In this document: positions 13,271 through 20,389 of the stretch, piece after piece
Layout: every line of letters starts with the position of its first letter
Position numbering within the stretch: the stretch's first letter is position 1
Assembly: GCA_016281015.1 (NCBI GenBank)
Contig: JAEEHS010000033.1
Coordinates: forward strand, 31,814 to 95,813
Source: Bacteroidales bacterium
GTDB lineage: Bacteria > Bacteroidota > Bacteroidia > Bacteroidales > UBA932
Direction of reading: 5' to 3'
Length of the DNA: 64,000 bases
The notes under the pieces: model-generated
Seen by the model: the letters and a program-made list of their open reading frames with translations, nothing else
Database searches by the model: none
What the model was told of the DNA's origin: nothing
Program-made: the position numbers and the translations under genes

Positions 13271-13289
13271 TCTTTAAATCTCCCCTACC

Positions 13290-13814
13290 ATGAAAGTACT
13301 TTACCGCATCGTGGCCGCCATCCTGGCCTTCTGCATCATCAACTCCTGCTCCGTCCTGTCGAAGGTCGCGGGCAGCGGAAACGGCAACCAGAACGGCCTG
13401 GCCACCGGCCTCGCCCTCCTCGGCCTGTACAAAGCCATCAAAGGTGCCAACACCGGCTCCACGGCTCCTGTCAACGCCAACAACCTGGACCTGTCGAACA
13501 CGACCAACCTGCTGAACCTCGGCCAGCTTCTCACCGGTGCCAGCACCCTTCAGAACGCGACCCCGAACTACACCTCGCAGTTCTCCAACGGGCTGATCAG
13601 CGGCTCCTCCAACCTGGTGAACCAGAACAACGTGTCGAGCATCATTTCCAGCCTGCTGGGCCTGAACAACATCAACAATTCAGCCCTTCTGGCCGCTGCC
13701 CAGACGCCGCAGACCAAGAGCGCGACGACAACGACCCCGGCCGTCACAACCCAGACGACGGGCGTTTCCGAGACCCTCTCCGCCCTCACGGGGATCCTCG
13801 GCCTGTTGAAATAA
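13290..13814 (+). CDS. Putative lipoprotein, Asn/Ser/Leu-rich
   Basis: Signal with lipobox-like INSC; low-complexity NNLDLSNTTNLLNLGQLL. Confidence 0.6.
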   Translation: MKVLYRIVAAILAFCIINSCSVLSKVAGSGNGNQNGLATGLALLGLYKAIKGANTGSTAPVNANNLDLSNTTNLLNLGQLLTGASTLQNATPNYTSQFSNGLISGSSNLVNQNNVSSIISSLLGLNNINNSALLAAAQTPQTKSATTTTPAVTTQTTGVSETLSALTGILGLLK

Positions 13815-13820
13815 AGGGTA

Positions 13821-14345
13821 TTACCTCACCATCTCCCAGAGGACCACACCGACGCTGACGGAGACGTTGAGCGAGTGTTTGGTTCCTCTCTGGGGAATTT
13901 CCAATGCGAAGTCGGAGGCGTCAACAACATCCTGGGAGACGCCTTCGACTTCGTTTCCGAAGACGAGGGCGTACTTGTGGCCCGGCTCAGGGCGGAAGGT
14001 GCCGAGTTTCACGGAATGGACCGTCTGCTCGACAGCGATGAGCGTATAGCCTTCGGCGCGAAGCTGCCGGACCACCGAAAGCGTATCGGCCGCATGTTCC
14101 CAGGGAACCGCGTCCTCGGCTCCGAGGGCGGATTTGTGGATTTCCGGCGAGGGAGGGGCGGCGCTGATGCCGCAGAGCCAGAGCTTGTCCACCCCGAAAG
14201 CGTCCGCGCTCCGGAAGGCGGAGCCGACATTATGGGCCGAGCGGATATTGTCCAGGACAAGGACGATGCCGCTGTCCGCTTTCCGGCGGTACTGCTCCGG
14301 GCTGAGGCGCCCCAGTTCGATATTCAGCAGTTTCCGGTCTTTCAT
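13821..14345 (-). CDS. TrmH/SpoU-family RNA methyltransferase
   Basis: [32 protein letters not shown]...[18 protein letters not shown]...[22 protein letters not shown]. True start taken as MKDRKLL at 14345. Confidence 0.92.
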   Translation of the reverse strand: MKDRKLLNIELGRLSPEQYRRKADSGIVLVLDNIRSAHNVGSAFRSADAFGVDKLWLCGISAAPPSPEIHKSALGAEDAVPWEHAADTLSVVRQLRAEGYTLIAVEQTVHSVKLGTFRPEPGHKYALVFGNEVEGVSQDVVDASDFALEIPQRGTKHSLNVSVSVGVVLWEMVR

Positions 14346-14379
14346 GGACACAAAGATAGCGTTTTCCCCGAAAAAAGCG

Positions 14380-14387
14380 TATATTTG
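14380..14387 (+). promoter_or_regulatory. Bacteroidetes -7 box TATATTTG upstream of glyA
   Basis: Matches TAnnTTTG, 18 nt upstream of ATG 14406; no clear -33 box checked. Confidence 0.5.
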
Positions 14388-14405
14388 TCCATCAAACCAC
14401 ATCGC

Positions 14406-15749
14406 ATGAAACAAGATCTTCAGGTCTTCGACCTTATCAAGAAGGAGCAGGAACGCCAGTCCTCCGGGCTGGAACTGATTGCTTCCGAGAATTATGTATC
14501 CGACCAGGTGCTCGCGGCCATGGGCTCGATCTGCACCAACAAATACGCCGAAGGCTATCCCGGCAAACGCTATTACGGCGGCTGCGAAGTCGTGGACCAG
14601 ATCGAACAGCTGGCCATCGACCGCCTCTGCGCCCTGTACGAGGCCGAATATGCCAATGTCCAGCCCCATTCCGGCGCCCAGGCGAACATGGCCGTCATCA
14701 TGGCCTGCCTGCGTCCGGGAGACGTGTTTATGGGTCTGGACCTCTCGATGGGCGGACACCTGACCCACGGCTCCCCCGTCAACGCTTCCGGCATCCTCTA
14801 CAAGCCGGTTGCCTATGGCCTGGACCCCGAAACGGGGCTCGTGGACTATGACGAGATGGAGCGGAAGGCCCTGGAGCACCAGCCGAAACTCATCATCGGC
14901 GGCGCCTCGGCCTACAGCCGCGAATGGGATTACGAGCGCATGCGCCGCATCGCCGACAAGGTGGGCGCGCTCCTTTGGATCGATATGGCCCATACCGCCG
15001 GCCTCATTGCCGCCGGGCTCCTGAAAAACCCGGTCAAATACGCCCATATCGTTACCTCCACGACCCACAAGACCCTCCGCGGCCCCCGCGGCGGGGTCAT
15101 CCTGATGGGGAAGGACTTCGACAATCCCTGGGGGCTCACCACCCCGAAGGGCGAGATCAAGAAGATGTCCGCCATCCTGAACTCCAGCGTCTTCCCGGGC
15201 GTGCAGGGCGGTCCGCTTGAGCACGTGATTGCCGCCAAGGCCGTTGCCTTCTACGAGGCGGCCCAGCCGGAATTCCGGCAGTACCAGCAGCAGGTCGTCA
15301 CCAACGCCGCCGCCATGGCCGACGAGTTCCTGCGCCGGGGCTACAAGCTGATTTCCGGCGGGACGGACAACCACCTGATGCTGCTGGACCTGAGGACCAA
15401 ATTCCCGGATCTGAGCGGCCGGGTGGCCGAGAAAGAACTCGGCCGCGCCGATATTACCGTCAACAAGAACATGGTCCCCTTCGACAGCCGCAGCGCCTTC
15501 GCGACGAGCGGCCTGAGGGTCGGAACGCCTGCCATCACCTCCCGCGGCTTTGACGAGAAAGACATGGTTTTCGTCGTCGATCTGATTGATACCGTACTTT
15601 CTTCTGCGTCAGCGCATGTTGCCGCCCTGACGGCCAAAGAGCCCACCGAGGCCGACCTATCCGAGCAGAAGGCCCATGCCGACCTTGTCGCCGAAGTACG
15701 CCGGAAGGTCCACATGATGACTGCCGGCAGACCACTTAACCGTTATTAG
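14406..15749 (+). CDS. glyA: Serine hydroxymethyltransferase
   Basis: [22 protein letters not shown]...[19 protein letters not shown]...[16 protein letters not shown]. Confidence 0.97.
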   Translation: MKQDLQVFDLIKKEQERQSSGLELIASENYVSDQVLAAMGSICTNKYAEGYPGKRYYGGCEVVDQIEQLAIDRLCALYEAEYANVQPHSGAQANMAVIMACLRPGDVFMGLDLSMGGHLTHGSPVNASGILYKPVAYGLDPETGLVDYDEMERKALEHQPKLIIGGASAYSREWDYERMRRIADKVGALLWIDMAHTAGLIAAGLLKNPVKYAHIVTSTTHKTLRGPRGGVILMGKDFDNPWGLTTPKGEIKKMSAILNSSVFPGVQGGPLEHVIAAKAVAFYEAAQPEFRQYQQQVVTNAAAMADEFLRRGYKLISGGTDNHLMLLDLRTKFPDLSGRVAEKELGRADITVNKNMVPFDSRSAFATSGLRVGTPAITSRGFDEKDMVFVVDLIDTVLSSASAHVAALTAKEPTEADLSEQKAHADLVAEVRRKVHMMTAGRPLNRY

Positions 15750-15753
15750 TTCC

Positions 15754-17319
15754 ATGAGAATCTGGACCTTCGCCCTGGCACTGGGGCTTGCCGTCAGTTG
15801 TACGGCCCCTGCTGCCGACGCGCCGCTTACCTTCAGCGTCCAGGCCCTTTCGCTTGACGCCAAGGGCTCTGAAGTGACGTTTATCGCCCATACCAAGAGC
15901 GAAACCTGGACGGTCGAGCCGTCCGAGAGTTGGATCCATGTCACGCCGACTAGCGGCAGCGGCACGGTCAACGTCAAAGTCAGCGCCTCCCCCAACCCGC
16001 GGGAAGAGGAGCGGAGCGGCTCGCTGAACTTTTCCATGCCGGGGGCCTTCAACGGCATCATGGCCCTCCCTCTCACCCAGGCGGCCGGGGATGGTTCCGA
16101 GGGGCCTAACGGCCCTGACGGCCCCGGCGGCGAGGCCACGGCGGTCGTAACGACCCTCGCGGCGAGTGAGGTGACGGCCTATTCAGCCATCCTGAATGCT
16201 TCGTTCAGCGGTCTCTCCACCGTCAATCCTCCCCAGAACGTCATTTTCCGCTGGGGTGAGGCCGAAGACCATCTGACGCAGGAAATCGCTGCCGAAGAGA
16301 GCGTTTCCAGCAGCGAGGGGAGCTATTTCGCCACCTTGTCGGAACTCAGCGGCAAGACCCAGTACTACTTCCAGGCCAGCCTGGATGCCTGGGACGAAAC
16401 GGCAGGTGCTTACCGGACGGTCAGCGGCAAGGTCCTCTCGTTCACCACCCGGCAGAACGCCGTCTACACCGGCACCATCGACTGGCCGGAACTTCCCCAG
16501 CTTGATTATACGCACTATACGGAAGGCGGAAACTACTACATCGACAATAACAATCCGGCCCTCTACTACACCCATCACTGGACAAACGAAAAGACAGCCG
16601 CTTCCGGCTCGGCCTACCAGCGGAACTACACCGTCTGCTGGCACAGCCAGTACAAGTGCCCGGTCTGGGTGGCGGCGCCAAGGCACAGCTGGTACAACGG
16701 CGGTTCCGGGCGTTCAAGCTATTCTCACAATCCGGACATGCCGAGGGAGGTCCAGTACACATCGACCAGCGGCAGCGGCACCTACAACCGCGGCCATATG
16801 CTCGGCTCTGCCGAACGCACCCGCTCCAGCGCCATCAACAAGCAGGTTTTCTACGTGACGAACATCGCCCCGCAGCACGCCACCTATTTCAATACCGGCG
16901 GCGGCGGATGGAACAAACTGGAAGACTGGGTGGACAAAAAAGTCTGCTCCGACACCCTCTACATCGTCATCGGCTGCTATTTCGATGACTTCACCGACGG
17001 CTACGGCAACCATGCCGAACCCTCCAAGATTCCGTCTTTCATGGGCACATCCAATGTACAGTGTCCTACGATGATGTACTACGCCCTGCTGCGGACCAAA
17101 AACGGGAACAGCAACAAAGCCGTCAAGGACTGCCGGGCCGACGAACTGATGTGCGCCGCCTTTGTCCGGGCCCATGCCGCCGGCACCAAGGGACAGGAAG
17201 TCACCGCCAAGGAAATGATGACGATCACAGACCTGGAGAAACTGACCGGATTCACGTTCTTCGCAAACGTACCCAATGCCCCGAAAGACAGCATCACCCC
17301 CTCCGACTGGGGACTGTAA
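15754..17319 (+). CDS. Secreted/lipoprotein DNA/RNA non-specific endonuclease (NUC1) with N-terminal BACON-like and FN3-like domains
   Basis: Lipobox LAVSC; WTVEPSESWIHVTPTSGSGTVNVKV (BACON-like); nuclease core YNRGHMLGSAERTRSSAINKQVFYVTNIAPQHATYFNTGGGGWNKLEDWV. Confidence 0.85.
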   Translation: MRIWTFALALGLAVSCTAPAADAPLTFSVQALSLDAKGSEVTFIAHTKSETWTVEPSESWIHVTPTSGSGTVNVKVSASPNPREEERSGSLNFSMPGAFNGIMALPLTQAAGDGSEGPNGPDGPGGEATAVVTTLAASEVTAYSAILNASFSGLSTVNPPQNVIFRWGEAEDHLTQEIAAEESVSSSEGSYFATLSELSGKTQYYFQASLDAWDETAGAYRTVSGKVLSFTTRQNAVYTGTIDWPELPQLDYTHYTEGGNYYIDNNNPALYYTHHWTNEKTAASGSAYQRNYTVCWHSQYKCPVWVAAPRHSWYNGGSGRSSYSHNPDMPREVQYTSTSGSGTYNRGHMLGSAERTRSSAINKQVFYVTNIAPQHATYFNTGGGGWNKLEDWVDKKVCSDTLYIVIGCYFDDFTDGYGNHAEPSKIPSFMGTSNVQCPTMMYYALLRTKNGNSNKAVKDCRADELMCAAFVRAHAAGTKGQEVTAKEMMTITDLEKLTGFTFFANVPNAPKDSITPSDWGL

Positions 17320-17346
17320 GATAATGACTTCTAACCACTGATAATT

Positions 17347-18609
17347 ATGGTCCGAGTAAAACCCTTCGCGGCAATCCGTCCGCCCAAAGATTTGGTGACC
17401 GAGGTCGCCGCACCCCCGTATGATGTCCTGAACTCCGAGGAAGCCCGCGCGATGGCCGGGGAGAAATCCCTGCTGCATATCACCAAGCCGGAGATTGACT
17501 TTAGCCCCATTGCCGGCGAGCACGAGCAGCGCACCTATGACAAGGCCGTAGCGAATTTCAAGGCCTGGAAAGAGAAAGGCTGGCTCCGCCAGGACGGCAA
17601 ACCCGAATACTATGTCTATGCCCAGACGATGGGCCGCCGCACCCAGTACGGCCTCGTCCTCTGTGCCCATACCGACGACTACGCCTCCGGGATTATCAAA
17701 AAGCACGAACTGACCCGCAAGGACAAGGAAGACGACCGGATGATCCATGTCCGTATCCAGAACGCGAACATCGAACCGGTGTTCTTCGCCTACAAGGACA
17801 ACGCCTCCCTCAACGAGATCGTCGCCAAGGCCGCCGCCGGGAAGCCGGAATACAAGTTCACGGACGAGAATGGTTTTGTCCATACCTTCTGGATCATCGA
17901 CGATGACGCGACCATCGCGCGCATCACCGAAATCTTTACGAGTGAGGTGGATGCCTTCTACGTGGCCGACGGCCATCACCGTACGGCGGCCGCTGCCCGG
18001 GTCGGTGCCGAGAAACGCGCCCAGAACCCCGCCCATACCGGAGAGGAAGAGTACAACTGGTTCATGGCGGTCTGCTTCCCCCAGAGCCACCTCGCCATCA
18101 TCGACTACAACCGGGTCGTGAAGGACCTCAACGGACTCAGCGAAGAAGCCTTCCTGAAAGCCCTGGAAGCGGATTTCGAGGTCGCTTTGGCTTCCAAGCC
18201 GCGCTGCGGCCGTCCCGCCAAACCCGCCGCCCCGACCGGCCTCCACAACTTCTCGATGTACCTCGGCGACAAATGGTATTCCCTCACGGCCAAGCCCGGC
18301 CGCTATGACGACAGCGATCCGATCGGCGTGCTGGATGTGACCATCCTGTCCCAGCTGGTGCTGGACAAGATCCTCGGTATCAAGGACCTCCGCACCGACA
18401 AGCGCATCGACTTCGTCGGCGGAATCCGTGGCCTCGGCGAGCTGAGCCGCCGTGTGGACTCCGGAGAGATGAAAGTCGCCTTCGCCCTCTATCCCGTGTC
18501 CATGGACCAGCTCATCCGCATCGCCGACACCGGCAACATCATGCCCCCGAAGACGACCTGGTTCGAGCCCAAGCTCCGCTCCGGCCTCGCCATCCACTCG
18601 CTGGTGTAG
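17347..18609 (+). CDS. DUF1015 family protein
   Basis: VKPFAAIRPPKDLVTEVAAPPYDVLNSEEARAMA...YVADGHHRTAAAARV. Confidence 0.88.
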   Translation: MVRVKPFAAIRPPKDLVTEVAAPPYDVLNSEEARAMAGEKSLLHITKPEIDFSPIAGEHEQRTYDKAVANFKAWKEKGWLRQDGKPEYYVYAQTMGRRTQYGLVLCAHTDDYASGIIKKHELTRKDKEDDRMIHVRIQNANIEPVFFAYKDNASLNEIVAKAAAGKPEYKFTDENGFVHTFWIIDDDATIARITEIFTSEVDAFYVADGHHRTAAAARVGAEKRAQNPAHTGEEEYNWFMAVCFPQSHLAIIDYNRVVKDLNGLSEEAFLKALEADFEVALASKPRCGRPAKPAAPTGLHNFSMYLGDKWYSLTAKPGRYDDSDPIGVLDVTILSQLVLDKILGIKDLRTDKRIDFVGGIRGLGELSRRVDSGEMKVAFALYPVSMDQLIRIADTGNIMPPKTTWFEPKLRSGLAIHSLV

Positions 18610-18640
18610 CGCATCCCCTGTTGGTGTAGCGCATCCCCTG
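18602..18640 (+). repeat. 20-bp-period tandem duplication spanning the DUF1015 stop codon
   Basis: tggtgtagcgcatcccctg at 18602 and again at 18622; includes the TAG stop 18607-18609. Confidence 0.9.
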
Positions 18641-18651
18641 CCGGGGAGACC

Positions 18652-18758
18652 CGTGAAATGGAAACAACTGATTGATAGCTACTTGCCTAATTCAACCTCT
18701 GCAATATGCGGAGGTTGAATTGCATAAAGAATTGGTAGTGAGGCGTTTCCATTTCACG
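18652..18758. repeat. 107-bp palindromic element, copy 1 (module A)
   Basis: Terminal inverted repeats cgtgaaatggaaac/gtttccatttcacg; internal hairpin caacctctgca-ata-tgcggaggttg. Same length as copy 2 at 56885. Confidence 0.9.
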
Positions 18759-18827
18759 CCTCATTGTACCTGCGGGAGAAGCAGCTAGGGCCACGGGTTA
18801 TTGTCAGGGTGTTCCAGAGGTGCCACA

Positions 18828-18987
18828 CGGAGGGCATAGGAGCCGGAGAGGCAGGGGGCCAGCGGACGGCGTAGCCGCCCGTGGCTGCGTGAACGGGAGG
18901 GGCCCACAAGCGCAGCGACGTGGGAGGGATAGGGCCGTAGGCCCGTAACGGGCCGCTGGCCCCCTGCCCGCAGGCGACTGCCCGACG
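18828..18987. repeat. GC-rich structured repeat element, copy 1 (module B)
   Basis: First 33 nt identical to 57228-57260; closed by a perfect 16-bp stem GGCAGGGGGCCAGCGG (18850-18865) / CCGCTGGCCCCCTGCC (18953-18968); internal hairpin cccac-aagcgcagcgac-gtggg. Confidence 0.85.
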
Positions 18988-19023
18988 TGCCGCACCGCCC
19001 GTCCCGGACCTACAGGACGGCGG

Positions 19024-19073
19024 GACCTGCGGGAGAACGAAAATGGCGGAAATCGTTCGGCGGCAGGGACAGC
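19024..19073. repeat. Module C, copy 1
   Basis: gacctgcgggagaacgaaaatggcggaaatcgttcggcggcagggacagc resembles 57472-57525. Confidence 0.75.
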
Positions 19074-19110
19074 GGGACCTGCGGGACAGCGGAACCTGCG
19101 GGACAGCGGG
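19068..19110 (+). repeat. 17-bp tandem repeat beyond the Gfo/Idh/MocA gene stop
   Basis: gacagcggg/aacctgcgg units at 19068, 19085 and a partial at 19102. Confidence 0.85.
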
Positions 19111-19115
19111 AGGGA

Positions 19116-20387
19116 CTACAGGGAGAGGGAGGCGGCGAAGCAGACGAGGAGGCTGTCGCGGGTGGAGGGAAGAGCCGTCAGGGGGGTGTGAGAAGGGTCA
19201 TGGACGGCGTGAAGGAAGTCATCCACGAGGAGAAAGTCGGCGCCGGCGTGGAAAGGAAGCGCGGCTTCGGCGGAGAGGTCGATGCGGCGGGAAGAGAGGC
19301 AGGAAGGGGGGCAGGAAGGGGCCGCTTCGAGTGAGGGTTCGAGTGAGGGTTCGACAGTGATGACGGCCCCGTCGGCGATGATGCGGCCGCGGGTACCCGT
19401 GAGGATGGTCCTCCGCCCCTCATCGGGTGAGAGCCCGTCCATTTCGATGTCCAGGGTAACCCCTTCCCGGGTGAAGACCGTTACCCGCTGCCAATCGGCC
19501 ACGTCGTTGCCCGAATGGAAGGCGCAGCGTCCATAGCGCCCCGTCCGGACCTCCCGCAGCACCGCCTCCTCCTTGGTCTCGCCCGGAAGCGGGAAGAAAG
19601 AGTCGGTCCAGAGGCCACGGCGGAGGTACAGATCCGTAGCCGACCAGGAGCAAGATTCCTGCAGCGGGCAGTCCAGACAGCGCTCTGCAGCACCCTCCGG
19701 GGCCTTCTCCGGACGAAAGAAGGTAAGCCCGCCCTCCGAAGACACCCCGGAGAAACCAGCGGAGGACCCGGGAGAAGCCGGCTCCGCAGGATGGACCCCC
19801 GTCATCCAGAGGAGGATATCCACATCGTGGCAGCACTTCGAAAGAAAAATCGGGGAGGTCTCCCGCGAGGAGCCCCAGGGGCCGCGGACGAAACTGTGAC
19901 ACATCCGGTCACGGCCGATCCGCACCCGGTGGGAGACCGAGCGCAACGCCCCGATGGTCCCCTCTTCCAGCAATGCTTTCAGCCGTCGGTAGAGTGGATG
20001 GTAACGCAGCACATAGCAGCCGCAGGCTACGACGCCGGCGCGCCCCACCTCCTCCAGCAAGGTCTCCAGTTCAGCCACCCCTTCACAGGAAGGCTTTTCC
20101 AGGAGGATATGGTAACCGTAGGATGCCGCCTGGAGCGCCTGCGAGAAATGGCTGCGGTCCGGCGATGAGATGAGCACCGCATCGACGGCGCGGCGCTCGG
20201 CAAAGAACGCCTCCGAAGAAGTGAAACAGGCCTCGGCCGGAACACCGTACTGCTCCCGGGCCGCTTCCAGATGGACCTCGGAAGGCTCGACGACTGCCCC
20301 CACACGGAATGCATCCGGATGTTCCTGAAGATATGCCAGATACTTCCGGGCCCGATTGCCCATGCCGATGACCGCGAGCGAAAGCAT
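19116..20387 (-). CDS. Gfo/Idh/MocA-family oxidoreductase
   Basis: LAVIGMGNRARKYLAYL...VLISSPDRSHFSQALQAASYGYHILLEKPSC; CLDCPLQESC cysteine cluster. Confidence 0.9.
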   Translation of the reverse strand: MLSLAVIGMGNRARKYLAYLQEHPDAFRVGAVVEPSEVHLEAAREQYGVPAEACFTSSEAFFAERRAVDAVLISSPDRSHFSQALQAASYGYHILLEKPSCEGVAELETLLEEVGRAGVVACGCYVLRYHPLYRRLKALLEEGTIGALRSVSHRVRIGRDRMCHSFVRGPWGSSRETSPIFLSKCCHDVDILLWMTGVHPAEPASPGSSAGFSGVSSEGGLTFFRPEKAPEGAAERCLDCPLQESCSWSATDLYLRRGLWTDSFFPLPGETKEEAVLREVRTGRYGRCAFHSGNDVADWQRVTVFTREGVTLDIEMDGLSPDEGRRTILTGTRGRIIADGAVITVEPSLEPSLEAAPSCPPSCLSSRRIDLSAEAALPFHAGADFLLVDDFLHAVHDPSHTPLTALPSTRDSLLVCFAASLSL

Positions 20388-20389
20388 GG

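Noticed and set aside
13821-15374. 517-aa - strand ORF as one large protein
   Set aside because: Only the last 174 aa are a real methyltransferase; the rest is antisense to glyA.
13875-15749. 624-aa + ORF as the glyA product
   Set aside because: The first ~177 aa are antisense to the methyltransferase; SHMT starts at 14406.
16714-18597. 627-aa - strand ORF
   Set aside because: Antisense to DUF1015 and the nuclease; no plausible domain.
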